Counted from the first letter of the stretch, positions 19,000-29,660 are shown. The stretch is DNA of 64,000 bases from Hermatobates lingyangjiaoensis (GCA_026182355.1 JAPFBL010000585.1:55001-119000), one strand, 5' to 3'. The notes: a model not told the origin generated them from the letters alone. Program-made: numbers and translations.

Positions 19000-20408
19000 T
19001 CAAGACACATAAAGATAATTACCCAATACGTTTAATTGTGAGTTCGGTTGGTTCGGCATCATATGGCTTGTCCAAATGGTTAGTAAGTATTTTAAGTCCC
19101 TTAATTGGAAAAATTTCAGGCAGCCATATAAAAAACAATGTGGATTTAATTAAAAAATTAAAAAGCGTCAACATGAACAAAAATTATAGATTAATCAGTT
19201 TCGATGTGAAGTCTCTTTTTACGAATGTACCTGTAACTGATCTGTTGAGCTTACTCCAGGAGGAATTAATTAATTATTCCCTTCCCCTTCCATCTACCAC
19301 TATAATAGAGTTAATTAAGTTATGTGTGGTAGATTGTCATTTTCAATTTGAAAATAATTATTATATACAAAAATTTGGTCTTGCTATGGGTGACTGTTTA
19401 TCCCCCCTCCTAAGTAATTTATATATGGAGTTTTTTGAGAGTAAAATGTTAAGCTCAATTTTGCCCAAAAATGTTAAGTGGTATAGATATGTTGACGATA
19501 TTCTTTGCATTTGTCCCAATTTTTTAAATAAAGTTGATTTCTTGACAAAATTGAATTCATTAGTGCCGACAATCAAATTCACAATGGAAGAAGAAATAAG
19601 TGGTAATTTGCCCTTCTTAGATGTCCTGATCCATAGGTTACCTAATGAGTTACGCTTTAGTGTATACAGAAAACCTATGAATGTACTTGCATACGTTCAT
19701 TTTTATTCACCGCATCCAAAAAATGTTAAAATTTCTGTTTTTAGAAATATGTTTTTGAGAGCTTTAAGAGTTTCCTCTCCTGAATTTCCTAATGAAGAGA
19801 TTAATAACATTAGGTCAATTGCCCTTTCATTAAAATACCCCTCTTCTTATATCGATTTAGCTTTGAAGGGTGCTAAAAAAACTTTCTCTAATACTTCAAA
19901 AGAACCCCTTTTATTATCAAATTCTATAGTTTTGCCATACCACGAATCATTGGACCCCCTTCCAAGATTAGCCAAACAACTTGATTTTAATATAGTGTTT
20001 TCTAATCGTAATAACGTGGGTAATATGTTAATAAAAAACTCTCCAAGCGAATTGGAGTCCGCTGGTATTTATAAAATTCCGTGCAAAAATTGCCATAAAA
20101 TTTATATTGGTCAAACTGGTAAATCATTAAAAACACGTGTAAAACAACACCAATATAACGTAAGTAGACAGGAAAACAGTAGTGCCTTATTCTTGCATAT
20201 AAAAAATGAAAATCATCATATTGATTGGACAGGAGTTAAATTTATTACCTATGAAAAATCAATGTTGTTAAGAAATATTATTGAATCGTCTCTAATTAAA
20301 TTTAATAGATCTAATATTATAAACATTAGTAACGGTCTCTTCAAACTTGATACTTTCGTCACGAGGGCAATAACCTATGAAATATATATAAAACAAGATT
20401 TCACATAA
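18987..20408 (+). CDS. PLE reverse transcriptase - GIY-YIG endonuclease
   Basis: This 473-codon frame holds most of a Penelope-like polyprotein, which copies element RNA into DNA and nicks target DNA. Residues 1-10 are YGLIKTHK. RT motif A is FDVKSLFTNVP at 72-82, motif B GLAMGDCLSPLLSNLY at 131-146, and motif C YVDD at 168-171. SGNLPFLDV and YRKP follow. The GIY-YIG domain begins AGIY at 359-362. It has the PLE-typical CKNC at 366-369, YIG at 373-375 and the expected catalytic arginine in KTRVKQH at 384. The last ten residues derive from flanking repeat sequence, not the natural C-terminus. Upstream frameshifts separate it from its N-terminal part, so the copy is probably inactive. The ATG used here is internal to the YGL motif. 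Confidence 0.9.
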   Translation: MYGLIKTHKDNYPIRLIVSSVGSASYGLSKWLVSILSPLIGKISGSHIKNNVDLIKKLKSVNMNKNYRLISFDVKSLFTNVPVTDLLSLLQEELINYSLPLPSTTIIELIKLCVVDCHFQFENNYYIQKFGLAMGDCLSPLLSNLYMEFFESKMLSSILPKNVKWYRYVDDILCICPNFLNKVDFLTKLNSLVPTIKFTMEEEISGNLPFLDVLIHRLPNELRFSVYRKPMNVLAYVHFYSPHPKNVKISVFRNMFLRALRVSSPEFPNEEINNIRSIALSLKYPSSYIDLALKGAKKTFSNTSKEPLLLSNSIVLPYHESLDPLPRLAKQLDFNIVFSNRNNVGNMLIKNSPSELESAGIYKIPCKNCHKIYIGQTGKSLKTRVKQHQYNVSRQENSSALFLHIKNENHHIDWTGVKFITYEKSMLLRNIIESSLIKFNRSNIINISNGLFKLDTFVTRAITYEIYIKQDFT

Positions 20409-20515
20409 ACACGTGAAATAACAACCAATGATCAAACCACAATATGAAATGGAATAAAAAGACTAAGATTTTTCAACCGTAACAAGCGGTATTCGTGAGA
20501 GTCAAAAAATCAATT
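20391..20515 (-). repeat. PLE-A terminal repeat
   Basis: Minus-oriented end directly after the 18-bp repeat that closes the main PLE: GATTTCACATAAACACGTG to AGAGTCAAAAAATCAATTAA. The hammerhead core (20461-20503) reads CTCACGA, so the conserved G5 is lost. Confidence 0.85.
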
Positions 20516-21298
20516 AATGTTTCACTTATGTGTATATTACGGATTCATTTAGGTATTCGTCATTATGGAACCACAAACATAAATACATCATACAAAATAT
20601 CAGAATTATTTTCTAAAACCTCAAGATATAGAAATTCTTTTTTTTTTTAATTTTTTTTTATTTATTTACTGAACTTTACTTATAGGTGACTAAAATGAGG
20701 AGAAGAAATTAAGTTCTGATGACTTGGAATGTAGTGAAAATGCAATTAATTGGTGTTTTGTATGAAAAGTAAAATAATATTCCTGACTGTGTTCAAATTA
20801 TGAATTAACGACTTAAAAATATTGTATGCTTGAAATGTTATTATAATCTAAAATTTTATGCACACAAAATTATTTTCAACCATTAATATTGAGTTATTTG
20901 AAATGGGTTGTTAAATGTCAACATTTATCACAAATTGCATAGCTTTGTTTATTTTCCTTAAATTAACCAGTTCAGAGTCGAAAGGAAGTTGCTCTTTCAT
21001 CGTGGTTTATTTTTTCTTCTTATTTTTAAAAGTCGTTGCTTGTTTAAACATCTAATTTTAATCATCAGAGAGGTAATTTTATTTTAACGCTTTTCTTAAC
21101 AGAGGACTACGTTAATATCTTTGGTTTAAGAAATTATTACTTATAATTTGATTTACATTATTTATGCTAATTATATCGTACGGTTGCACAATAGCCTTTG
21201 TGATATTCTAATATAACACAACTGTAAATAGGGAATTATCGTTAATTATTTTAAGTTGCAAAATAAAGTTGACAATTCTATATTTTCAGTGAACTGAT
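20516..21298. other. No gene seen
   Basis: AT-rich with T runs at 20638-20660. Nothing recognised. Confidence 0.55.
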
Positions 21299-21475
21299 AG
21301 CCAGGGTAGCCCTGTGGCTTGCATGCTCGCCTCTAGATCCACTCTGGCCCTCGATGTTTTCGCGTTACAGGTGATAAAATCTGATGATGTCATCCCTCGG
21401 AGAAGACAGTAAGCCGTCGGTTCAAAGCCTGTACGATGTTAAGTATTCGTCAAAAAACCCTAATCTAAATCACTT
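21299..21475 (+). repeat. tRNA-derived SINE, diverged
   Basis: AGCCAGGGTAGCCCTGTGGC (A-box region), a deleted B-box region, then the family body with CCCTCGGAGAAGAC and GCCGTCGGTTCAAAGCC. Confidence 0.7.
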
Positions 21476-22127
21476 AAACTAGCCAATATTGGTAGTTTTA
21501 ATGTTGAAAAAACTCGGCAATATGGTTCACCCATTACTAAAATAGGTGCGAAATAATAGCCACGCTTTGCGCTCCTATATGCACTTAAGGTGAAAAACTA
21601 AAAGTGTTGGCATTGGGAAAAAACATTCAATAAACTGAGCTCATGAAATTATTTAATTGAAAAAAATTATTATATACTATTTCAAATAATATTATTTACT
21701 AACATAAAAATTCATGGACATAACATTTGTATTATTATAGTAACGGTACAAATTACACAGGCAGAGTTAAAGCAAAACTACTGTTTTGTTCGCAAATTTA
21801 ATCGCTGAATGAATCAGGAAATTAACGTTTCAAAACATAAAAAAACTTTTAAATATTTCAAAAAAGTATAGCTTCATAAAGTTGGTGACATGTTTCCCAG
21901 TGTAAAATTTTCACATATGAGTTTAAGTCGTTGCCTTTTGGTGAAATAGAAGTAATTATACATTTCAAAAACAGAACTTTAATATAATTATAAAGAAATT
22001 ACCATAGTTTAAGAATAAGGTAATTTCGGGTTTTGGTCGTTTTTGTTTCAACCTTGTGAAACAACCAACTGTTATTTGAGGCAAGCGTTGTGTTTGTTTT
22101 GAAAGGAAATAACTACGTATTGTATTC
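21476..22127. other. No gene seen
   Basis: AT-rich unique sequence; possibly the continuing SINE tail to about 21600. Confidence 0.5.
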
Positions 22128-22172
22128 CAATGACATTTCGACATCCAACATAATCAAGAGAAGAAGCCCTTT
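22128..22172 (-). ncRNA. Degenerate hammerhead-like motif (family D relative)
   Basis: Minus strand reads CTTCTTCTCTTGATTATG, then GGATGTCGAAATGTC. It lines up with 23052-23092, but the CTGANGA core is lost (TTGATTA). Confidence 0.4.
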
Positions 22173-22204
22173 TTAGAGAGCACCAGAGCCTTGAAGAAAT
22201 GAAT

Positions 22205-22480
22205 AATAATAATTATATAGCACACTGATGTACTATTTATTTAGAAATGAAGATGGCTGTATTCAAATTGTTAGATAAACGATATAAATGAAGTTAATTC
22301 TCGAGTTGTTTTGGTAATAGTTCCAAGATGAAAATCATCCTTGAAATCTAACTTAGTAAAGTAAGACTTACCCTTAAGTGCCTCCAGTTTATCCTCGGTA
22401 TGAAGAGCGGTGAATTATCCCTTTCTGTAGCCGTGCTCGGCACTCCATAGTCAACAGCCATTCCAAAATCGCTTGGTTTT
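22205..22480 (-). pseudogene. Ty3/gypsy-type reverse transcriptase relic
   Basis: Minus strand, across one frameshift: GMAVDYGVPSTATERDNSPL, then LEALKGKSYFTKLDFKDDFH, then TRELTSF and QFEYSHLHF. The order matches the fingers and early palm of Ty3/gypsy RT: VDYRxLNxxTxxDxxPLP, then LxGxxYFxKLDLxxGYH, then QYEFxxMPFG. The tyrosine and glycine of KLDxxxGYH are altered (DDFH) and stops follow. A GGTAAGTC splice-donor lookalike occurs inside it. No LTR, protease or integrase was seen nearby. Confidence 0.7.
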
Positions 22481-23040
22481 TTTTTTACATACATAATCAG
22501 ACGTACATATTACAATTAACTATTTATCTGTCAAGAAAGTGTTCGGCTAGAGCACACACAGCATTTTCATTACCAAAAGCCACATTTGCTGCTTTGAAAA
22601 AAAAAAGGAATGTGATTAGCTTAGACATTAATTGAACTTTTAAATTATCTAATTTTGTTAAAAGTTCAAAAAGGTTTGGCACGTCAAAATATTTCTATTT
22701 TAGAATTTTATTTCGCTTTTTCAAATGGTATATCTCTATCTATAGTTAACTCTTTTATTAGTCCAAATATACACTAATATTTTTTTAATAAAAAATTCAT
22801 TTTTTTAACTTAAATTGACTGTTATGTATAATGTATGTTTTACAACAATTTCCAACTAATAAACACGGACATAAATCAAAACTTACGGTTCAATTTGATG
22901 ATTATTCAAAAATGATGTGTTACTTCTCTGGTTTTTTTACGTCATTATATTTAATTATATTTACATTAGATCTGGGGTTTTTACTATGTTTATCTTGTGT
23001 ATATATATACTTTAACACATAGAAAAGAACACAGAAAGAC
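22481..23040. other. No gene seen
   Basis: AT-rich; the 22831-23022 frame has no family match. Confidence 0.5.
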
Positions 23041-23051
23041 ACTACAGAACT

Positions 23052-23092
23052 CACTTCGATATTTCGACATCCGTCGTCATCGGGAAGAAGTG
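23052..23092 (-). ncRNA. Hammerhead-like motif (family D relative)
   Basis: Minus strand: CACTTC with a TTC bulge, CCGATGA core (U4 replaced by C), GAC/GTC helix II with GGAT loop, GAAA, TAT, C17, then GAAGTG closing a CACTTC/GAAGTG helix I. H17 = C is the canonical cleavage base. One invariant base is lost. Confidence 0.5.
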
Positions 23093-23122
23093 CGAAGTAC
23101 TCGCGTTGAGAAGCAAACTGCT

Positions 23123-23124
<2 letters not shown>

Positions 23125-23170
<46 letters not shown>
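23125..23170. repeat. (TA)n microsatellite
   Basis: About 22 TA units next to the family D end. Confidence 0.95.
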
Positions 23171-23171
<1 letters not shown>

Positions 23172-23279
23172 GATAAAATAGCTCCTGAAAATGAAGAATG
23201 CACGCCTATATTTTTGGTTGACAAAAGATCTTTTTACCAATTCGTACTTGTATCGGGCGGTGAAATATCTGAGGCATAC

Positions 23280-23357
23280 CTCTAAAACATGGATGTCACT
23301 TTCCTCTGTCGTTGCAGACATATAGATATCATCATTATCCAGCTTAAACCCAGGACC
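23280..23357 (-). CDS. Candidate internal exon of an unidentified host gene
   Basis: On the minus strand a strong polypyrimidine tract and acceptor (TTTTTTTTCCTTTCAAG) precede a 78-nt block, exactly 26 codons. A GTATGC donor follows it. The block is open in frame and reads GPGFKLDNDDIYMSATTEES, then DIHVLE, an acidic, ordinary protein-like composition. It lies in a locally GC-richer segment, and the frame stays open on both sides (23171-23411). Divisibility by three fits a phase 0-0 exon. I do not recognise the protein. The alternative is a chance open frame in a transposon relic. Confidence 0.45.
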
Positions 23358-23411
23358 CTTGAAAGGAAAAAAAATGCCGGTGCAAGACCATTTCTGGGTC
23401 CCTTTTTCCAA

Positions 23412-24488
23412 AACAAATTAATCTTATCTAGATAATTGAGATTTTATATTATATGTTCTGAGTAATAAAGAATTTTATTAAAAGGTCTTTGCATTTATAA
23501 AGTCAAATAAAAAAATCAAAGATGGTTTGTTACTGTTACGGAAAGTCTTTGACTATTTCTGATATTTGTAAGTTTGACAAAAGCCTTTATATTTTGTAAA
23601 GTTGTAAGTAAGTTCCGGTTGATTAAGCAATAGACATAAAGAAGATATGATTAACAAAAGTAAATCTTTTGCTAATATGTTAGGTTCAAGTCACTGAATA
23701 CCGATATAAAGATTAAAGGTTAAAGCAAGTTAAATCTGCTGCCATAATCTGACCGTTAGGGAATAATTGGAATTAAATTCATCAAACGAAGCCGTTTTTT
23801 ATAGATTACTTGAGAAAATGTCCATTATATTAGTCTGTTTGTTTTTCTCTCCCGTGACTTGCAGACTATTTGCCTGTAAAAAAAAAAGCCAACTTACAGG
23901 AAAATGTAACGAGGTAGTTTTTTAATGACAACTACTTTAAAAAAAAAGGTAAACTTTTACAAAGTTGGATAGAAAAATGGCAATCTGGCAGCCCTGGAGA
24001 ATAAGGAGTAGTGGTTGTAACAGTGCACTTTAATTTCCTTTCTTCTTCAATTCAACAATAACAAAATTTATGCATAATTGCCCAATTCAATTCATAACTT
24101 TGATATTCATGGGTCTCTTGAATCAAAGACTTCTGAGGTAGGCCTTGAGATCTCTACTTGACTACGTCAAAAAGACTGCTCTCTAAGTATACTATAAAAC
24201 GTAACGATGAGTAAACAATTCGATTTTGAAAAAAAAAAAAGGATAATTTAATCATCAGAATAATGAATGACATATAAATGATGAATTAATGTCTAAACTC
24301 AGGAGTTTTTCTGTTTCTTTCTTTGACGTCAATCAATATTAATAGTAATAAAAATGTTTTTTTAGGGAATTTTCTCGTTAGCTCAAAAGATGTTTTAGAC
24401 ATTTATTGTGGATAAATAAAATATAAATAATTCATATACGGAGATATTTTATGCAAAAGTAATTATAAAACGGTTGGATATATGAGAG

Positions 24489-24489
<1 letters not shown>
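23412..24489. other. No gene seen
   Basis: AT-rich. The AAAAAAAAAAAG run at 24229 and TTTTTTTAGG are simple sequence. Confidence 0.5.
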
Positions 24490-24531
<42 letters not shown>

Positions 24532-24550
24532 GAGGGGGGGGGGAGTGAGA
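24490..24550. repeat. (GA)n microsatellite with G run
   Basis: (AG)n from about 24490 to 24528, a short AGTGAGA break, a run of G at 24534-24543, then AGTGAGAGAG. Minus-strand frames here are artefacts. Confidence 0.95.
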
Positions 24551-25454
24551 GAGTTGAGGAGGTAAAATGTATCCTTGATAGAGGGAATGAACACCGCAAC
24601 AGAACGTCCATCACCTGTCACATGATAATCCCAGGCTAGCCAACACAACCACTCTAACTCATCATTCATTTGGAGGATTTTTTTTATTTTAATTCTTCTT
24701 TTTGTTGATGGACATTTACTGAACTATAGACTATTTTTTTCACTGATCAATGCTTAAAATTAAAAGTTCAAAAAAAGAAAAAGGAATATGATTTTCATAA
24801 TAAAAATATCTGACCTAATTTAATTGCAGTGTCTAAATATGTTGAATAATGATTGATGAAAAGAGTTAAATTATTTTGAAAATCTGTTATTATAAAGGTA
24901 GTTTTTCTTCTTTCTGCTTGATGTATCCTGTACGAGCAAGGTTACAAGTTCCATACACAGGAAAATGTATTTCAACAAAAACTGTAGTCTTATTATGCGT
25001 ACACTATGTAAGTAGATTATGGTTTTGCAAACAGGAAAAAATAGTGTTTAAAAAATATTGCCATACTTTTCTGAAAATCATATACGAGTATAATTAGAGG
25101 TCTTGGGTTCTGTAAACAGAAAAAAGTGCTCTTTCAACAAAAATTGTACTCTTTTCATCTAAAGAGTTTCATAGTTACTACAGAAAAAAAAATGCATTTT
25201 ATTAATTGTAGCGCCTTTTCTGTGTACCATGTATAAGTTGGTTTCATAATTTTTGTAAACCTGTTACTTTTGGTTTAAAAGAAGTAATACATTTTTTATT
25301 TGAGATTAAATATACAACAAAGTTATAAAATGTATGTAAAGGGATGAAATGAAAGTGGATTGGGAGAAAGATCTATCCCTGTTTGTAATATCTTCATTTG
25401 TTGGAAGCAATGCATTTAAGCAAGTTTAAAGTTCTTTGATAAGGAGTTAAAAAG
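24551..25454. other. No gene seen
   Basis: AT-rich; repeated GTAAACAGAAAAAAG-type blocks (24960-25200) suggest an old local duplication. No coding support. Confidence 0.45.
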
Positions 25455-25680
25455 TAGTTGATTTGCAATTTACTGCACTCCCTCCTCGAACAAGAACCCT
25501 TCTTCCGACCCAAATCCTTGCTAAGATCTCTGATTCTATTTCACCCCCTCACCGCTTCCCCATTACCCAAGAAAACTCCCAATTTTCTTTTCCACTTCCT
25601 CCTTCTTTCCCCCAAAGGCTTTTTCCTTCCTCTGATTCGTCTTAAATTGTTACCGCTTTCCTCCTTTTCCTTTCTTCCAT
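25455..25680 (+). other. Polypyrimidine-biased block
   Basis: Strong C/T bias on the plus strand (CCACTTCCTCCTTCTTTCCC and similar). Overlapping short frames are products of the bias. Possibly a triplex-prone tract or an old transposon UTR like the pyrimidine-rich PLE-A 3' UTR. Confidence 0.5.
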
Positions 25681-25899
25681 TTAATATTATCAACTAAATT
25701 GCAAAAAGTTACTTTTCATTAAACCATTTTAAACTGATAAACATTTATAGAGGAATATACGTAGTGCTTGCTGCTAAACTGTACTGTAAGCAAAATTGAT
25801 CTTAAAACATTGATAATAAATTTAGTTGGTTTATATAGTCTAATTTGCCTTGTATTGTTTTAGGGAAAATAATAAAAATGTATTGAAGCTCTTTAGCTG

Positions 25900-26320
25900 T
25901 TCTTATGCTGTCTTAAATAGGGATTCTTAAACCATAAAAACAACATAAGAAAATCTTGAAATTCACAAAAGCGAAAAAATGTTCTCTAATGCTGTCATAA
26001 ATAGGAATGCCTGAACCATAAAAACAACATGAGAAAATCTTGAAATTTACAAAGGAAAAAATGTTCTCTAATACTGTCATAAATAGGAATGCTTGAACCA
26101 TAAAAACAACATGAGAAAATCTTGAAATTTACAAAGGAAAAAATGTTCTCTAATGCTGTCATAAATAGGAATGCTTGAACCATAAAAATAACATTAGAAA
26201 ATCTTGAAATTTACAAAGCGAAAAATGTTCTCTAATGCTGTCATAAATAGGAATGTTTGAACCATAAAAACAACCTGAAAAAATTTTGAAATTCAGAAAG
26301 CGAAAAAATGTGCTCTAATT
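25900..26320. repeat. 82-bp tandem repeat, about five copies
   Basis: The GCTGTCATAAATAGGAATGC block recurs at 25907, 25991, 26073, 26155 and 26237 (period 82-84). Each copy contains TGAACCATAAAAACAACATG and AATCTTGAAATTTACAAAG. Minus-strand repetitive frames are by-products (82 is not a multiple of 3). Confidence 0.95.
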
Positions 26321-26589
26321 CAAAAACAAAAGTTTAAAATTACAGTGTATCAAGCGCGTCAAATTAAAAAAGTCAGCTTACGTTTTACACCTTGTATATT
26401 CCGATGTGTAACTATCATTCTGGGAAAGTCCAGAAAAAATTCTTTAACAATGGTAAAATGAAATTAGCTCTACTAAATCTTAGTTACTACAATAAAATAA
26501 TTATGATATTTAGAGAAACATTTATGAAAGTCAGAATAATTTATCTGTTATCTCTTGGGTAACTTGATTACCAATACACAAAAGTCAGT

Positions 26590-26985
26590 TTAGATGTACT
26601 TTTAAACATCCCTCAGGTAAAAAGTCAAAACTTAGCTCTATAATTCCTTTATCCTTCTCTCAGGTAGAAAGTCAAAACATAGTTCAATAATACTTTTATC
26701 CTTCTCTCAGGTAAAAGTCAAAACGTAGTTCAATAATACTTTTATCCTTTTCTCAGGTAAAAGTCAAAACGTAGTTCAATAATCTTTTATCCTTTTCTCA
26801 GGTAAAAGTCAAAACGTAGTTCAATAATCCTTTTATCCTTCTCTTAGGTAAAAGTCAAAACGTAGTTCAATAATGCTTTTATCCTTCTCTCAGGTAAAAG
26901 TCAAAACGTAGTTCAATGATACTTTTATCTTTCTCTCAGGTAAAAAGTAAAAATGATATTTTTATCCTTCTCCCAGGTATTACAG
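26590..26985. repeat. 46-bp tandem repeat, about nine copies
   Basis: CAGGTA (once TAGGTA) recurs at 26614, 26661, 26708, 26754, 26799, 26845, 26891, 26937 and 26974. The unit is TTTTATCCTTCTCTCAGGTA followed by AAAGTCAAAACGTAGTTCAA. Each unit looks like a polypyrimidine-CAG/GTA splice-site composite. Confidence 0.95.
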
Positions 26986-28099
26986 TATTTGATCAAATGG
27001 ATCAAAATTTTTAAGCACCTGACTAAATATCAATATCAAATGTCTCTTCAAAGGTACTACTAAAATTCTAAATGTTTAAAACCTTTCATTAAAGGCTACA
27101 GTTTATTTAAGATTGTATAGAATGTAAACATACTACAGATATTAGGGTTTGAAGAGTGAAGAATGATTTATGTTTACATTATTGACATATATATTGCTAA
27201 ACAATGGCAAACAAAGTCAGTGTTGGCTTGCTGTGGGACTTGCTTTGGCCAGTAGGAAGTGGGCTTGAGACACGTGTGATGCACGTGTGATTTGCTCAGG
27301 TCACGTTCTTCTTTATCTTAGTGCAAATATTATCTCCCACCAAATCCAATATCATTTCGCCTTCCCCCTATCCTACTTTAAATTCTATACTTTTTTTTTT
27401 GTTTTTAAAAGGCTAATTGATTTATTTTTATTTGTTTAAAGGCTACATTAATTTTTTTCATATAATGTATAAACTGATATTAAGTAATGACAATATAAAA
27501 TGTTTATCAAATTGCATAAAATACAACCATAAAACTACCAGAGTCTATATTTAGAACAAAAATAAAAATAAAAAATAAAAATTCACATCTATATTTAGAA
27601 CAAATTTTCATCCAGACTGCTTCAAATTAAACAATGAGTTTTATTGGCCTCGTAAAATTTGTTTGTTTTTGAATTTAATAAATTTCTATATTGATACATT
27701 TAAAAACAATTCAGCGTATTGCAAAATTTGGTTTTATGTATTCAGAGAAATTTTTAATGGGATATATCCGTAAGAAATTATAACAACAATGGACTGGTAA
27801 CAATAATGAAAAAAAAGTGTCATTAATTTGTTACAGCTAATTAACCATAAGTTTATTATTTTTGTTATGATGGTCGTAGATATTGTTATATGTTATTTTT
27901 CTATCCAATTTACAATTCAATAATACTTCTTTCAACACATCAATAACACTGTTAGAATCACAATTTGACGCAGTATAGGCAGTTAGCACATGCAAGTCCA
28001 GTGTAGAGAGTAAATCATGTATCCCCCTCTTTAAGGGAAAAAAAGGAAGCGACTAGATGGAATGGAAAATTGAAAATGCCCTTTTTCTTTCTACTGATT
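26986..28099. other. No gene; GC-richer block with paired CACGTG
   Basis: 27200-27310 is GC-richer than its surroundings and holds ACACGTGTGATGCACGTGTG, two E-box cores 11 bp apart, before GGTCACG. The rest is AT-rich with a duplicated CTATATTTAGAACAAA (27544, 27591). Confidence 0.45.
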
Positions 28100-28680
28100 G
28101 AGCAGTACTTCAATTACCATTCAGCAATTTTTAAATTATTTTCAGAAGTATTCGGTATTTTATTACGTAATAGTTCAAATTGACAGTTATCAGTAGTTCA
28201 ATTAATATTCACAAATGATTTAATATTTAACATTCACTTTCAATTGTCATTGAATATCAAGTTAATGCTAAAACGCTCAGCAATTGGTTGGTAAATATTC
28301 AAAAATACTTGAATATTTCATTCAGTAATAGTTTATATTGACATTTATCAGTAGTTCAGTTAATATTCAAATGATTCAATATTTAACATTCACTAACAGT
28401 CATAATAGTCATTAGGTAATAGTATTGTCATTTAGTAATAATTCAAATAATATTCAAAAATAACTCAATACTTAATTTAGCAATATCTCAATTAATATTC
28501 AGAAAAGGTTCAATACTCAATACTCAGAAATGTTTCAATACTTAACATTCAGTAATAGTTCTGATTGCCATTTAGTAATAATTCAGTATTCAGAAATAGT
28601 ACAATATTTCATTTAGCAATTGGTTGATTATTATTCAGAAATATTTCTATACTTGATATTCAGATATTATATAGTTCACT
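28100..28680. repeat. Degenerate tandem repeat, TTCAATATTTAACATTCA type
   Basis: Blocks such as TATCAGTAGTTCA, ATTCAATATTTAACATTC and CAGTAATAGTT recur irregularly. A larger period of about 160 bp joins 28168 and 28328. Confidence 0.8.
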
Positions 28681-28737
28681 TTCAGATAACCTGAATAATG
28701 TTAATGAAAAGAAAATTATCACTATATTTCCAAAATT

Positions 28738-28990
28738 GGAGCCAGGGTAGCAAGTGTCTTGCCTGCTCGCCGATGACCGTAATGCAAATGTATTATATAT
28801 AAAGCAACAAAAAAAATGTTTCTTTATTTTAATATTAGCGTAATATGAACACTGGTAATAAACTAAAGGCATGGAGCCAGGGTATTTTTACCTTGCTTGC
28901 TTACCGATGACAGTAGTGAAAATGTATTATATATAAATGTAACAAATATTTATATCTTTCATTAATGTTATTTTATGTTAGTTTCATTTA
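28738..28990 (+). repeat. SINE head fragments in a two-copy tandem repeat, about 134 bp
   Basis: GAGCCAGGGTA at 28738 and 28872, each followed by CTTGC(C/T)TGCT(C/T), CCGATGAC and AATGTATTATATATAAA. The first bases match the head of the SINE family (AGCCAGGGTAGC at 21299). Confidence 0.7.
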
Positions 28991-29423
28991 TTTACATGAT
29001 AAAATAAATGATTTTTTTTTACTTTTAAATGATTTTTATTTTGATATACTTACTGTATAAAAAGTAAGTATATTACTGTATGTATATTGCTGTTTAAATA
29101 TACTTACTGTGTATATATCTTGAATAATGTTAAACATACTATATCAAAAGCTTGGGCCATATAAGAATCTGTTTCCGTGCCTTAATAACAAGAAACAACG
29201 ATTAAAATTATCCCTGTAAATCATGTTGAGTGAATTATTTTCAGTGCCTACAGTTATAATTTCTCAGTGACACAAAGGGTGACGGGTAGTCTAGTAAGGG
29301 TATAAAGAAAAAAATATTGTATTTGGAAAACTAAAATAACAAGTTATAATGAAAAAGAACTATTTTCAAATACGTACATAGTGTTGTTCCTCAAGTAAGT
29401 CTGCTCTCATAGATAAGTGATAA
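28991..29423. other. No gene seen
   Basis: AT-rich, with TATACTTACTGTATA repeats near 29040-29110. Confidence 0.5.
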
Positions 29424-29660
29424 GTATGTTACAAAGAAGTTCTAGTCATCTTTCACTAGAACAAATTCATCTGAAGAAGGATCAACTTGTTAGAAACGCG
29501 TGTTTTTTATTCAAAAAAAAGAAAAAAAATACGTTCCAACTTCTTGGAAATATTTACTCTGGTAGAAAAATGAGAAAAACAAGGACATCATAGTCATTTT
29601 TCTATTAGAGGTGATTTACCTGAAGAAGGCCTTTACGTGTTTGAAACGCACGCTTTTTTT
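29424..29660 (+). repeat. PLE-C-like direct repeat with two hammerhead-like motifs
   Basis: Two copies about 150 bp apart: ATCTGAAGAAGGATCAACTT..GAAACGCGTG at 29470 and ACCTGAAGAAGGCCTTTACG..GAAACGCACG at 29619. Both keep a CTGAAGA core (N7 = A) and GAAAC. Helix II is weak in both. The second spacing reads like the PLE-C motif at 44010. Confidence 0.6.

Larger units (their letters stand above)
17505..20386 (+). mobile_element. Penelope-like retroelement with inverted 5' partner
   Basis: An identical 18-bp string, AATAACCTATGAAATATA, occurs at 17505-17522 and 20369-20386 and may be a target-site duplication. Between them lie, in order: an antisense PLE-A terminal repeat, antisense 3' UTR, antisense C-terminal coding sequence (to about 18068), then the sense ORF to its last codons. 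The sense part breaks off a few codons before the natural stop. The opposing fragments give a fold-back structure, which is known for PLEs. Two frameshifts make the copy non-autonomous as it stands. Confidence 0.8.

Noticed and set aside
22373..22480. Kinase-like exon reading SDFGMA with a GTAAGT donor
   Set aside because: The surrounding sequence in adjacent frames matches Ty3/gypsy RT motifs, which explains the segment better.
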